Assembly: GCA_017624915.1 (NCBI GenBank)
Contig: JAGAMC010000044.1
Span: forward strand, 1 to 36,604
DNA length: 36,604 bases
Source: Oscillospiraceae bacterium
GTDB lineage: Bacteria > Bacillota > Clostridia > Oscillospirales > Oscillospiraceae
Reading direction: 5' to 3'
Numbering within the stretch: position 1 is the stretch's first letter; the number at the start of each line of letters is the position of its first letter. Of the stretch, positions 24,345 through 33,045 are shown one piece after another. The notes under the pieces are model-generated. The model worked only from the letters and a program-made list of their open reading frames with translations, did no database searches and was not told the origin of the DNA. Position numbers and translations under genes: made by a program.

Positions 24345-24373
24345 ATTATAAGATGCGGCGGCGAAAAAAGCAA
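24345..24373 (-). promoter_or_regulatory. promoter of the mod-moa operon
   Basis: TTGCTT, 17-base spacer, TATAAT on the minus strand, just past the end of fdhD and about 40 bases before the aptamer. Confidence 0.7.
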
Positions 24374-24386
24374 TGATTTCGATGGC

Positions 24387-25070
24387 TTATTTTGTAACAT
24401 AGCCGCTCTCTTTGACCGAAAAAAAGACTTTTAATCCCAGTTCTTCGGCGAGCATGAGGGCATCGCGGGTGATGACCGCCTTGCTCATAAGGCAGCTGAT
24501 CTTACAGCGTGCGGCTTTTTTAACTGTCTGCACATTGATCCTGCCGCTGGAAAACATGACCGCACCGCGCAGGTCATAACCCGCCAGAACAGCGGCACCC
24601 ACAGCCTTGTCTATGGCGTTGTGGCGGCCGATATCGGTGCGCAGAATGTGCCAGCCATCTCCTTTTATTACGCATTCATGGATGCCGTGGGAACGGGAAT
24701 ACTTGTCCGAAGCTTCGTTAAAAAGTTCGAGCATCTCCTCGGTGGAGGCACTTGTTCTGCACGGCAGACGGAGTTTTTCCGGCTCAGCGGGAAAAGCGCA
24801 GGCGCCTTTCACAGCGGCAGTATGACCGTCCCGTGACACCTCCACGGAATCTGCGGCATATCCCTCGGTCAAAAGCCAGCCCGCACAAAGCTCGCCCAGT
24901 GCGCAGGGACTGCACACAAAGGAATGGAGAAGCGCATCTCCACAGTAAAGGTTAAGCGTGTGCTCCTCGTTCAGCACAACGGGGGTGGGCCGGCTTGCCC
25001 CGTATGAAACGGCTGAAAGCACAAGCTCGGTCTCGTCGGGTCTGTTTTCGAAAAGATCTGTCAGCTGCAT
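24387..25070 (-). CDS. fdhD: FdhD-family sulfurtransferase-like protein without CxxC
   Basis: 227 residues from the ATG at 25070 (GGGAG eight bases upstream). FdhD family: FVCSPCALGELCAGWLLTEGY (without its last residue) at 52-71, TDIGRHNAIDKAVG (145-158), MFSSGRINVQTVKKAA (172-187). In formate dehydrogenase systems FdhD carries sulfur from IscS to the Mo/W cofactor through a CxxC near the middle of the protein. Here the corresponding stretch (LRLPCRTSAST, about 100-110) has only C104, so the usual sulfur-relay pair is missing. Other cysteines (53, 56, 62, 189, 193) could substitute. It has its own promoter and is divergent from the oxidoreductase operon. It probably helps mature that enzyme. 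Confidence 0.85.
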   Translation of the reverse strand: MQLTDLFENRPDETELVLSAVSYGASRPTPVVLNEEHTLNLYCGDALLHSFVCSPCALGELCAGWLLTEGYAADSVEVSRDGHTAAVKGACAFPAEPEKLRLPCRTSASTEEMLELFNEASDKYSRSHGIHECVIKGDGWHILRTDIGRHNAIDKAVGAAVLAGYDLRGAVMFSSGRINVQTVKKAARCKISCLMSKAVITRDALMLAEELGLKVFFSVKESGYVTK

Positions 25071-25110
25071 GCAAGCCACTCCCAAAACAAAGATCGTCAA
25101 GGACAATTGT

Positions 25111-25140
25111 ATATTACCCTGTGTTTCCGTACTGTGTCAA
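25111..25140 (-). promoter_or_regulatory. promoter of fdhD
   Basis: TTGACA, 18-base spacer, TAATAT on the minus strand, about 40 bases before the start. Confidence 0.55.
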
Positions 25141-25208
25141 CCTTCGGTCGGCGATAGAATTTTCGTGCATATTTATACGTGTGTTGACTGAAATGTCTGC
25201 ATGTACAA

Positions 25209-25319
25209 ATTGATATGCGATTAAAGTTGAAGACAAACGGGGATTTGCAAAGTCAAAACAAACAAAAGTGTTGTTTTTACGTTATTTACATGATATACTT
25301 TTACCAATTGAAATGCGAT
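25209..25319. repeat. 13-bp direct repeat pair in the fdhD-oxidoreductase intergenic region
   Basis: ATTGATATGCGAT at 25209-25221 and ATTGAAATGCGAT at 25307-25319 differ at one base. One copy lies upstream of the oxidoreductase promoter and the other about eight bases downstream of its -10. This looks like a paired regulator site. Confidence 0.45.
25271..25299 (+). promoter_or_regulatory. promoter of the oxidoreductase operon
   Basis: TTGTTT, 17-base spacer, TATACT, 60 bases before the ferredoxin-subunit ATG, in a markedly AT-rich stretch. Confidence 0.55.
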
Positions 25320-25358
25320 ATAACATACAATTGGGTAAAGGAGAGTAAGTGGAGAGCC

Positions 25359-25841
25359 ATGAAAAACGACCATATCATCCAGTATCCCGAAGAATACAGC
25401 CATTGCATAGGCTGTTCAAGCTGCGAGCTTTTCTGTTCCCTCGTTCATGACGGCGTAACAGGCCCCTGCCGTGGCGGCATAAAGCTGGAGCTTGGCAAGC
25501 TCAGCACCCTGATGAACAAGGTCTATGTGTGCGAGCACTGCGAGGATCATCCCTGCTACGAAGCATGTCCCAAGAAAGACAGGGCCATGTGCGTGGACGA
25601 GAATGGCACCGTTTACATCAACGAGGAAGAGTGCATCGGCTGCGGCCTGTGCGCCAGAGCCTGCAAGCTCACCCCTTCCCGCATCACCATGGACAAGAAA
25701 AACCGCAAGGCCCACAAGTGTGACCTTTGCCGCACCAGAGAAGACGGACCGGTCTGCATCAAGCGCTGCCCGGTGGTGTGTCTGGGTCTTGCATCCGATC
25801 CGCTTCCCTATGATCCCGAGAAATTAGGAGGTGCAAAATAA
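25359..25841 (+). CDS. four-cluster [4Fe-4S] ferredoxin subunit of the aldehyde oxidoreductase
   Basis: 160 residues with sixteen cysteines in four groups: C16/19/22/26, C58/61/66/70, C92/95/98/102 (CIGCGLCARAC) and C121/124/133/137. This is the HycB/DmsB-type fold that carries four [4Fe-4S] clusters. No signal peptide, so it is cytoplasmic. The ATG at 25359 is used; GGAG lies four bases upstream with a better AAGGAG farther away. An upstream in-frame extension lacks any RBS and is low-GC. The stop overlaps the next start (TAATG), so the two subunits are coupled. It probably passes electrons between the tungsten site and ferredoxin or another carrier. Confidence 0.9.
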   Translation: MKNDHIIQYPEEYSHCIGCSSCELFCSLVHDGVTGPCRGGIKLELGKLSTLMNKVYVCEHCEDHPCYEACPKKDRAMCVDENGTVYINEEECIGCGLCARACKLTPSRITMDKKNRKAHKCDLCRTREDGPVCIKRCPVVCLGLASDPLPYDPEKLGGAK

Positions 25842-27946
25842 TGGCAAAAAAGAAGCTTTTTGACAAGCTGCCCTCCTGTTATGCGGGAAAGATCCTGCGG
25901 ATCGACCTGACCACTAAGACCACCTCCATCATCCCCACCGAGAAGTACGCTAACGACTATATTGGCGGCCGTGCCCTGGCGAACAGACTGTATTGGGATG
26001 AAGTGAAGGACGGCAATGTTCCTGCGCTTTCCGCAGAGAACACCCTTATTTACATGAACGGTCCTATGTCCGGTACCGGCCTTCCCTATTCCGGCCGTGC
26101 AGTTATGACGGGTGTTTCCGCCAAGAACATTCCGGAACAGTATACTCATTCCTCCTGCGGCGGCTACTTTGGCACCGTGCTGAAATGGGCGGGTTACGAC
26201 GGCTTTATCATCACCGGCAAGGCGGATGAGCTTACCTATGTTCTCATTGACGATGACAAGGTCTCCTTTGAAAGTGCCGAAGAACTGAGAGGCGCTTATG
26301 TTCAGGCAACACAGGAAAAGCTGTTTGAGAAGTACGGTAGAAGATCTTCCTCTCTGGTCATCGGCCCTGCAGGTGAAAACTGCTGCCGCCACGCATCCAT
26401 TGTCACCCACGCCGACAGCGCATTTGCAAAGCCCGGCTTCGGTGCTGTGTGGGGCTATAAGAACCTGAAGGCGGTCGTTGCCAGAGGCACCGGCACCATT
26501 GCTCCTGCAGATGTGGACGCGGTCATGCGGATCCATGACTGGGAGGACAACCCCCCGAAGGGCAAGCCCGAAACCGGCGACTATCTCAACACCATCGAAT
26601 TTGCGGAATTTTCCGGCCCCACCGAGCCTTACCGTCAGGTATTCAACTCCTGCAACCCCGCCTGTAACCACCGCTGCATGATCACCAGATGTGGCCTGAC
26701 CAATCCTCTGGATCCCAACGGCGACAAGGTCTCTATGGTCGGCAAGTGCCTGGACGAGCAGATCTGCATCATGCGGGCCGACAATTTCTTTGCCTTCGGT
26801 GCGTATATCGATTTCCCCAGACAGAACAAACCCGGCAACTACAAGTGGATGTTCCCCCAGGTCGCTGATCCGGAGGATCCTCTGCTGGACGTCTATATGC
26901 AGCAGTACGATGGCAACCTGCTGAATATGTGGGGCCCGGACTTTAACTTCGGCACCATGATCAACTGGTGCTGCAATGAGTATGGCCTTGACAAGTGGGA
27001 CATCGGCTTCTGGCTGTTTACCTGGATCTATCAGTGTCAGGAGGAAGGCCTCTTTGATGACGGTAAGGTGGACTTCGGCAGACCCATCGACTTTGAAGAT
27101 CCCCAGTTTGCAAAGCACATTCTGGACTGCATGACCTACCGTCAGGGCCCCATGGGCGATCTGCTGGCCGAAGGCGTGGGCAGAATGATCCGTGCTCTGG
27201 GCAAGGAAAAGTACGGCGATACCCTCCGCCACGGCATCTTCACCAGAGACGGCGAAGAACGGCTCACCCCTGTCAGCTGGGAAGCCAGCTGGGGCGAACC
27301 TTCTCACTGGCAGGGCAGAGGCTTCCAGGGCTGTGAAAAGAACATCTGGGCCTCCATGAACCTGGTGAACATGATCGGTGCCCGTGACGAAGCGGGCGGC
27401 GGTCACTCCCATGACAGCTACGAGAACTACCTCACATATAAGGACGATCCCTGCCACTCGCCGCTGCTGATCAAAGCGACGATCCACAATAACCGCAGAA
27501 GCGAGATGAAAGACAGCCTCGTTCTCTGCGAGTACAAGGATCCCGATCCCGGCAGACCTAACCTGGAAGTTGAATTTATCAAGGCGGCCATAGGCGTGGA
27601 CATGACCAAAGAAGAGATCGACCACATTGCTGACAGAGGTAAGCTCCTCGAAAGAGCCATTCTGATGCGTGACCATGGCAGAACCCGTGATATGGAAGTC
27701 GCTGAGGTCTATCCGTGGATGACCTACGAAGACCCGTGGGGTCAGACCGTCACCTGGGATGAATGGAACGATTTCGTGGATCTTTACTATCAGGCCTACA
27801 ACTGGGATCTGGAGACCGGCTGGCCTACAAAGGAAGCTTGGGAAGATGTCGGACTGGACGACATTGCGGATTTCTTCGAAAAGGAAGGGAAGATCCCTGT
27901 CGAAAATCCCAATTATGTGAGAAAAGCCAATCCTTTTGACAGATAA
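25841..27946 (+). CDS. aldehyde:ferredoxin oxidoreductase family tungsto/molybdoenzyme
   Basis: 701 residues, longer than archaeal AOR (about 600). N-terminal AOR domain: KILRIDLTTKTTSIIPTEKY, YIGGRALANRLYWDE, GPMSGTGLPYSGRAVMTGVS, SSCGGYFGTVLKWAGYDGFI and VIGPAGENCCRHASIVTHAD. [4Fe-4S] ligands are C271, C275 and C279 (CNPACNHRC) with C563 (VLCEY) as the expected fourth. The metal is held by two pterins; this family normally uses tungsten. Length and the dedicated four-cluster subunit resemble the multi-subunit WOR5/BamB branch more than monomeric AOR. Substrate unknown: an aldehyde, or in reverse a carboxylic acid. It ends at a strong terminator. Confidence 0.93.
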   Translation: MAKKKLFDKLPSCYAGKILRIDLTTKTTSIIPTEKYANDYIGGRALANRLYWDEVKDGNVPALSAENTLIYMNGPMSGTGLPYSGRAVMTGVSAKNIPEQYTHSSCGGYFGTVLKWAGYDGFIITGKADELTYVLIDDDKVSFESAEELRGAYVQATQEKLFEKYGRRSSSLVIGPAGENCCRHASIVTHADSAFAKPGFGAVWGYKNLKAVVARGTGTIAPADVDAVMRIHDWEDNPPKGKPETGDYLNTIEFAEFSGPTEPYRQVFNSCNPACNHRCMITRCGLTNPLDPNGDKVSMVGKCLDEQICIMRADNFFAFGAYIDFPRQNKPGNYKWMFPQVADPEDPLLDVYMQQYDGNLLNMWGPDFNFGTMINWCCNEYGLDKWDIGFWLFTWIYQCQEEGLFDDGKVDFGRPIDFEDPQFAKHILDCMTYRQGPMGDLLAEGVGRMIRALGKEKYGDTLRHGIFTRDGEERLTPVSWEASWGEPSHWQGRGFQGCEKNIWASMNLVNMIGARDEAGGGHSHDSYENYLTYKDDPCHSPLLIKATIHNNRRSEMKDSLVLCEYKDPDPGRPNLEVEFIKAAIGVDMTKEEIDHIADRGKLLERAILMRDHGRTRDMEVAEVYPWMTYEDPWGQTVTWDEWNDFVDLYYQAYNWDLETGWPTKEAWEDVGLDDIADFFEKEGKIPVENPNYVRKANPFDR

Positions 27947-27972
27947 GAGGAACAAAAAACGGCAATTTCAGC

Positions 27973-28010
27973 AAAAGACCGAGACAAGTTCTCGGTCTTT
28001 TGCTTTTTTT
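27973..28010 (+). terminator. terminator of the oxidoreductase operon
   Basis: 12-bp stem AAAAGACCGAGA, five-base loop, followed by GC and seven T, 27 bases past the stop. Confidence 0.9.
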
Positions 28011-28114
28011 GTGGAGGCGGGCGGGAATCGCTGACGCTTTTCTGCCAAACCACCCCTCTACAGCCATCGCTTCGACGAAATATGGCTTTTTTCGGCATTT
28101 TATGTCGAAAAAGG

Positions 28115-28144
28115 TTGAACGGTGTACCACCAAAGAGGTACACT
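28115..28144 (+). promoter_or_regulatory. promoter with overlapping inverted repeat before the HTH gene
   Basis: TTGAAC, 18-base spacer, TACACT. Within it is the perfect inverted repeat GTGTACC (28122-28128) / GGTACAC (28137-28143), 15 bases centre to centre. This fits an operator bound by the dimeric HTH protein encoded 66 bases downstream. Confidence 0.5.
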
Positions 28145-28209
28145 TTTCGTGATAGTATTTTGTGCAAGGAAGGCTGTGGCCTGCGGGATGGCAAGAGAGG
28201 AGGGCGGCG

Positions 28210-28401
28210 TTGAAGTACTTTGTGGGTGAGGTTCGCTATGAGAAAGGGCTGAGCCTGCGAAAGCTGGCGGCGAGGGCCGTGATCTCCAAAAGCTATTTGC
28301 AGCGGATCGAGGCCGGAGAAGCAACGCCGTCGCTGGAGGTAATGGTGCGGCTTGCGCGGGCGCTGGAGGTATCGCTGGACGAGCTCTATCAGCAGGAATG
28401 A
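28210..28401 (+). CDS. small XRE-family HTH transcriptional regulator
   Basis: 63 residues, almost entirely one Cro/CI-type helix-turn-helix domain: LSLRKLAARAVISKSYLQRI at about 14-33, then EAGEATPSLEVMVRLARALE and the usual end SLDELYQQE. The TTG start is chosen because AGGAGG lies seven bases before it and the domain starts right there. An in-frame GTG at 28162 has no RBS. It probably acts as a dimeric repressor of its own promoter. It is followed 37 bases on by a small protein in the same direction. Confidence 0.82.
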   Translation: MKYFVGEVRYEKGLSLRKLAARAVISKSYLQRIEAGEATPSLEVMVRLARALEVSLDELYQQE

Positions 28402-28438
28402 CAGCCTGCAAAGCACAAAAGAAAGAGAGGTGCCCGGC

Positions 28439-28690
28439 GTGAAGACAGATGAGACACGCGGCATAGTATTGGATCAGAAAGCCTTTGATGAGAGGATGGA
28501 GGACTGGCTCAGACGGCAGGCGGCCGGAAGTCAGGAGGCCAACAGAGCCCTTGAATGGGCCAGTAAGGCGGGGATCGCGGACGGAACGGCTCCCGGGGCA
28601 TTTATGACCCGGGAGGAGACTGCAGACATGATCAGAAGGGCGCTTACATACTTTTTCGAGCGAATCGTGCAGATTCTTGAGGAAAATTGA
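28439..28690 (+). CDS. small protein with SLH-like motif, 83 aa
   Basis: GTG start with GAGAGGTG about eight bases upstream. There is no signal peptide or membrane segment. Residues about 37-69 (ALEWASKAGIADGTAPGAFM then TREETADMIRRAL) follow the pattern of an S-layer-homology repeat (A-x-WA-x3-GI-x-DGT ... MTREExAxMIxRAL), as also found at the C-terminus of clostridial phage amidases. The rest is charged helix. It lies downstream of the HTH gene and next to a large SLH protein on the other strand. Function unknown; a cytoplasmic relative of an SLH or lysin tail is the best description. Confidence 0.6.
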   Translation: MKTDETRGIVLDQKAFDERMEDWLRRQAAGSQEANRALEWASKAGIADGTAPGAFMTREETADMIRRALTYFFERIVQILEEN

Positions 28691-28709
28691 GAGGTCTGCA
28701 TAACAAAAC

Positions 28710-28740
28710 AACAGCGGATGCGTTTTGCGCATCCGCTGTT
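28710..28740 (-). terminator. terminator shared by the SLH-protein operon and the HTH operon
   Basis: 13-bp stem AACAGCGGATGCG with five-base loop. It is followed on the minus strand by TTTGTTA, so it mainly serves the leftward MacAB/SLH operon. Confidence 0.8.
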
Positions 28741-28746
28741 ATCTGC

Positions 28747-31077
28747 TCAAAGGAGGTCACCGGCCACGATCACCCGCACCTGGGCTCCGGTGGAGGCGGT
28801 GCGGTCGTAGTATATGTTCAGCGGCAGACCGGCGGAAATGGCAGAGGAGATCGCATTTTCACCGCTCAGCCACCGGTCACTGGTGGCTATGTAGACCTGT
28901 ACGCGGTCGCTGACAGGGAAATCATGGCCGTTTGCGCTGGCGTACCAGTCATCGCCCTGGAGGGTGAAACAGCCGCCGTCCAGATCGGAAAGGCTGCTCA
29001 GTGGGAGCAGCGCGGTGACCCGCTGATAGCTGTCGCTGTGCCGGCCTGTGGCAATGCCGTAGAAACGGCTGGAAACGGAGGTCAGGAGGGAACACAAGAG
29101 CTTTTGGCCCGTGCCCCGGGCATTGGTCAGCGTTGCCGCAGAGGAGAAAATCGGCCGGGGAGAGGTGGCGGTCATGATGCCCTCGGAGTCGGTATAGCGC
29201 TTCAGTCTGCCGTAGTCATAGCAGTTACCGGTCACATCCTCCAGCAGGAGCAGATCCACTTTTCCTGCCCCATTCAGGCGGAAGGCTCTGACATCGGCGG
29301 AGGAAATGGTGTCGGCCCAGAACAGGGCGTCAAAATCGGTGGAGCTTTGCCCCACATCTCCGCTCAGGCTGCAGACATAGCTGCCGTTGACCGCCTCGTA
29401 GATATGACAGGAGGGAGCCAGCTCATAGCCGCCCAAAGTGCGCCGGGCGAGGTCCAGATCGCCGGGGGCGGGAGAGGTGTATGCCGAGCAGATGAACCGG
29501 TCGTCCTGTGTTGGATAGACCTTTACAAGGGTGCCGGCCAGAGAGATGTCTGCGGAGATCTCTCCGGAGGTAACGGTCAGCCCGCTTCCTGCAAGGGTGA
29601 CGGACCGGCGGTCAGCGCTTAGCACGCCTACCATGCTGGCAGCGGCTGCAGAGGGAGAGACCGCGGCGGCCACCTGACAGTCATCGGTGAGCAGCAGGGT
29701 GACCCGGTCTCCGGGCCGGAAGCCGGACAGGCTGTCCCACGCGGCCTCCAGTACATTCACAGTGCAGCCGGCCACGGTGATGGTCTGTGCCCCGTCCAGA
29801 GCGGGGGAAGCGCTTTCAATGTAGCCGGTCAGACGGTGATCGCTGGTGCGCAGAGTTCCGGTGGCTTTGTCGAAATAGGCGGTGTCATAGGCCGCCAGAT
29901 CATTTGCCTGTGCGGCCATGCCGTTTTTTGAGATGGAATATGGCCCGGACACGCCAAGGGAGGCTGCCAGCTCGGCGGCGGGGGTGTCGCTCCGGGCAAC
30001 GGCCACCTGCTGCGCGGTTTTTGCCTTACCGGAGGAGATGTGCACGTAGGTGATGGAACCGTCCTCATCGTAGTACAGCCGGGCAAGAGAGCCCTGCAGA
30101 CCGTTGGCGCGGATGTGGCCGGTGCTGCTCCATGCAAAGATCTCGTCGCCCACGATGGTGGATGTGGCACCGGGGATCTTATGCACACTGCCGTCAGTGC
30201 CGGTGATGCCGGAGGCCTTGGCAGAGGAAATGACTACATCCCGGGTGAGGGTGGAGGAGGGCATAAAGCCGACAACCTTGTCAGCACTATTGACCAGCAG
30301 ATCTCCCTCACAGCCGATCAGGGCATCGGACAGGATGTTCTTCTGCGCAAAGTATTGGGTGGAAACGCCGCCGGGACCGATCACACAGGCCATGAGCAGG
30401 CCGGAGGCAGTGCCGTTACAGGCATCGGTGTCAAAGATAATGACATTTTTGACTGCAGCGGTGTCCCCAAACGTGTTGTAGAACTTGGAAGCGCCGCCTT
30501 TGGCATGGGTATTGAGGGTGTTGTAAAGCAGAATGGCGGCCTGCCCACGGGTGACGTGGTCGCCGGCGGACAGCCGCACCCCGTCGTCCAGTTCCAGCGA
30601 AGCAGCGAAGTTTACATAATCCGTCGGCCAGACCTTGCCCACATCGGCGGAGGTGTAGTTTAAGATACGCAGCAGCAGGGTAGCGGCCTGCCCGTAGGTG
30701 ACGGGGTCATCCGGACCGAACCGGCCGTCACCGTAGCCGGCCAGCAGACCCTGCGAGTAGGCCAGATTGACGTAGCCCGTGTACCAGTTTCCGGGCTTTA
30801 CATCGGTGAACAGGGTCTTTTGGGTGTAGGTGTTTACCTGATCCTTCAGCCCCAGTGTGTGTACCATGAGCACGCAGAACTGGGCCCGGGTGAGCCGGGT
30901 GTCGGGGGAGTAGATCCCCTCGCTGACGCCGCCCACGATGCCCATGCTCTGCAGCACGCCGGCGGCAAGGGCGGTGTCGGGGTCCGGAATGTCCCGAAAG
31001 GACACCGCCGCATTTACGGGACAAGCCCCGCACAGCACGCAGACTGTGAGTAAGATACAAAGGAGTCTCTTTTTCAC
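28747..31077 (-). CDS. secreted S-layer-homology domain protein, 776 aa
   Basis: Signal peptide (about 1-24, VNA cleavage). Three SLH domains occupy about 27-85, 88-145 and 148-200, with [18 protein letters not shown], then [20 protein letters not shown] and [19 protein letters not shown] triplets bind pyruvylated secondary cell-wall polymer, so the protein is anchored on the cell surface. The remaining 570 residues are beta-rich, Ser/Ala/Gly-rich and unassigned. They contain repeated short modules ([10 protein letters not shown]..., [15 protein letters not shown]), probably OB- or Ig-like. It is the last gene of the MacA/MacB-type operon, 13 bases after the permease, so it may be a partner or substrate of that exporter. 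AGGTAATATT lies before the ATG. Confidence 0.85.
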   Translation of the reverse strand: MKKRLLCILLTVCVLCGACPVNAAVSFRDIPDPDTALAAGVLQSMGIVGGVSEGIYSPDTRLTRAQFCVLMVHTLGLKDQVNTYTQKTLFTDVKPGNWYTGYVNLAYSQGLLAGYGDGRFGPDDPVTYGQAATLLLRILNYTSADVGKVWPTDYVNFAASLELDDGVRLSAGDHVTRGQAAILLYNTLNTHAKGGASKFYNTFGDTAAVKNVIIFDTDACNGTASGLLMACVIGPGGVSTQYFAQKNILSDALIGCEGDLLVNSADKVVGFMPSSTLTRDVVISSAKASGITGTDGSVHKIPGATSTIVGDEIFAWSSTGHIRANGLQGSLARLYYDEDGSITYVHISSGKAKTAQQVAVARSDTPAAELAASLGVSGPYSISKNGMAAQANDLAAYDTAYFDKATGTLRTSDHRLTGYIESASPALDGAQTITVAGCTVNVLEAAWDSLSGFRPGDRVTLLLTDDCQVAAAVSPSAAAASMVGVLSADRRSVTLAGSGLTVTSGEISADISLAGTLVKVYPTQDDRFICSAYTSPAPGDLDLARRTLGGYELAPSCHIYEAVNGSYVCSLSGDVGQSSTDFDALFWADTISSADVRAFRLNGAGKVDLLLLEDVTGNCYDYGRLKRYTDSEGIMTATSPRPIFSSAATLTNARGTGQKLLCSLLTSVSSRFYGIATGRHSDSYQRVTALLPLSSLSDLDGGCFTLQGDDWYASANGHDFPVSDRVQVYIATSDRWLSGENAISSAISAGLPLNIYYDRTASTGAQVRVIVAGDLL

Positions 31078-31090
31078 AATATTACCTCCA

Positions 31091-32287
31091 TTAATCGTAA
31101 CGCAGGGCGTCGATGGGATTGAGGATGGCCGCTTTCCTTGCGGGCAGGAAACCGAAGATAATGCCGATGGCGGCAGATGCGCCGAAGGCCAGCGAGATGG
31201 AATAGAGGGTGGGCGTGACCGCCATGTTCACCTGCAGCAGGGCTTCGATCGCAACGGTAGCCACAGAGGACAGAGCGTAGCCGAAGGCGATGCCGATGAT
31301 GCCGCCCAGAGCGCTGATGACCGCGGCTTCGATGACGAACTGGGTCAGGATATAGCGCTCCTTGGCGCCCAGGGCCTTGCGGATGCCGATCTCCCGGGTG
31401 CGCTCGGACACGGACACCAGCATGATGTTCATAATGCCCACGCCGCCCACCACCAGAGAGATGGCAGCGATGACGGCCAGAATGGTGATCATCACGTTGA
31501 TCATTTCCTTCATGATGTCCAGGATCTGGGCCAGACTGATGACCAGATAGGCGTCTTCCGAGCGCAGGCGCTGGTACAGGGCGTTCTCCAGTACCTCGGT
31601 AGCCGAATCGGCAAGATCCTCGGAGGTGATGGTCACAAGAAAGCTGGACACCGTGCCCAGTCCGGACCGGCGGGCGGCGGTGGTGTATGGGATATAGACC
31701 GCGTCGTCGGTCCCGCCCTCATCCATAGTATCAAGCTCCTGCTCCAGCACGCCCACGATGGTGAATACAGTTCCGCCGATGCGGATGCTTTGGCCTACGG
31801 ATCGACCGCCATACCATACCTCGTCAATATAGTTGCCGACGACACATACCTGAGTGCGGTTTGCCATGTCCGAATAGCGCAGACTGCGGCCCTGTTCCAG
31901 TTCATAGCTTTTAATATCGAAGTATCGTTCGCCCACGCCGGTAACAGAGGTGGAGTCCAGCGTTTCTTTTCCAACCTTTACGGTGCCGTGGAACGTGACG
32001 GTGGGAGACAGCTCCTGCAGAAATGTGGAGTTTTCCGCTACGATCTGCTCCAGGTCATCCACGCTGAGTTCCCGGGACGTGCCCCGGCCGGTGAGGGTGA
32101 CAGTCAGGGTGTTGGTGCCCATGCTTTGGAACATATCGGTCATATAGTTCTCCATGCCGTTGCCAAGGCCGATGATGACCATGACGGAGGATATGCCGAT
32201 GATGATGCCCAGCATGGTCAGAAAGGCGCGAAATTTTGCGGTGCGGATGTTCTGAAAGGCAAGCATGAAGCTTTCGGTCAGTCTCAT
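31091..32287 (-). CDS. MacB-type ABC transporter permease
   Basis: 398 residues. MacB/FtsX topology: one N-terminal helix (about 21-43, [20 protein letters not shown]), a large extracytoplasmic MacB-PCD domain (about 45-260), then three helices near 265-292, 318-345 and 360-385. The typical sequence [20 protein letters not shown] lies between helices 2 and 3. This family does not move substrate through the membrane but uses ATP to drive mechanical work on the outside. It overlaps the ATPase gene by four bases. Substrate unknown: peptides, antibiotics or surface proteins. Confidence 0.92.
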   Translation of the reverse strand: MRLTESFMLAFQNIRTAKFRAFLTMLGIIIGISSVMVIIGLGNGMENYMTDMFQSMGTNTLTVTLTGRGTSRELSVDDLEQIVAENSTFLQELSPTVTFHGTVKVGKETLDSTSVTGVGERYFDIKSYELEQGRSLRYSDMANRTQVCVVGNYIDEVWYGGRSVGQSIRIGGTVFTIVGVLEQELDTMDEGGTDDAVYIPYTTAARRSGLGTVSSFLVTITSEDLADSATEVLENALYQRLRSEDAYLVISLAQILDIMKEMINVMITILAVIAAISLVVGGVGIMNIMLVSVSERTREIGIRKALGAKERYILTQFVIEAAVISALGGIIGIAFGYALSSVATVAIEALLQVNMAVTPTLYSISLAFGASAAIGIIFGFLPARKAAILNPIDALRYD

Positions 32288-33030
32288 TGTCCGGCCACCT
32301 CGTCTCTGTGCACGCCCGAGGCGGGGTCGTTGGCCGGACCGTCAAAGACCACACGGCCGTCTTCCAGTCGGATGACCCGTTCGGCGGTGGCGGCGATGGA
32401 GTTGTCGTGGGTGATGAGAACGACGGTATTGCCCGCCTTGTGGAGGGAGCGCAGGATGCCGAGTACTTCCCGGCCTGTGCGGGAATCCAGCGCGCCCGTG
32501 GGCTCGTCAGCCAGGATCACGCTGGGGCTATTGGACAGGGCGCGGGCGATGGATACCCGCTGCTGCTGACCGCCGGACAGCTGGCTGGGCAGATTTTTCA
32601 GTTTGTCGCCCAGACCGACGCTCTCCAGCGCGTGCAGGGCGATTTCGCGCCGCTCTCTGCGGGATCGGCCCGCGTACATCAGGGGAACGGCCACATTGTC
32701 CAGAACCGAAAGCTTGGGCAGCAGGTTGTACTGCTGAAAGATGAAGCCCAGCTTTTCGTTGCGGAATTCCGCCAGCTGATCTTTGCTCATCTGACCTACG
32801 TCTTTGCCATCCAGAAGGTATTGGCCTGAGGTGGGTACATCCAGACAGCCAATGATGTTCATGCAGGTGGATTTGCCCGAGCCGGACTTACCCACGATCG
32901 CCACAAACTCACCTTCATAAATGGAAAGTGAGATGTTGTCTGCGGCGTTGACCACGGTGTCGCCCATAGTATAGGTCTTGCGTACGTTGCGAAACTCGAT
33001 CAGGGGAGGGGCTGCAGAACGTGTGTTCAA
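32284..33030 (-). CDS. MacB-type ABC transporter ATP-binding protein
   Basis: 248 residues. Walker [10 protein letters not shown] (47-55), Q-loop [10 protein letters not shown], signature [15 protein letters not shown] (151-165), Walker [13 protein letters not shown] (171-182), H-loop LITHD. This is the LolD/MacB/FtsE subgroup. Start is TTG with AGGAGG eight bases upstream. It lies 15 bases after the adaptor gene and overlaps the permease gene. The adaptor, ATPase and permease form one exporter. Confidence 0.93.
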   Translation of the reverse strand: MNTRSAAPPLIEFRNVRKTYTMGDTVVNAADNISLSIYEGEFVAIVGKSGSGKSTCMNIIGCLDVPTSGQYLLDGKDVGQMSKDQLAEFRNEKLGFIFQQYNLLPKLSVLDNVAVPLMYAGRSRRERREIALHALESVGLGDKLKNLPSQLSGGQQQRVSIARALSNSPSVILADEPTGALDSRTGREVLGILRSLHKAGNTVVLITHDNSIAATAERVIRLEDGRVVFDGPANDPASGVHRDEVAGQ

Positions 33031-33045
33031 GACTGGACCCTCCTC

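Noticed and set aside
25215-25358. Longer start for the ferredoxin subunit (48 extra residues)
   Set aside because: The extra residues are encoded in low-GC promoter DNA, cover the -10 box and one 13-bp repeat, lack an RBS and do not look like a ferredoxin domain.
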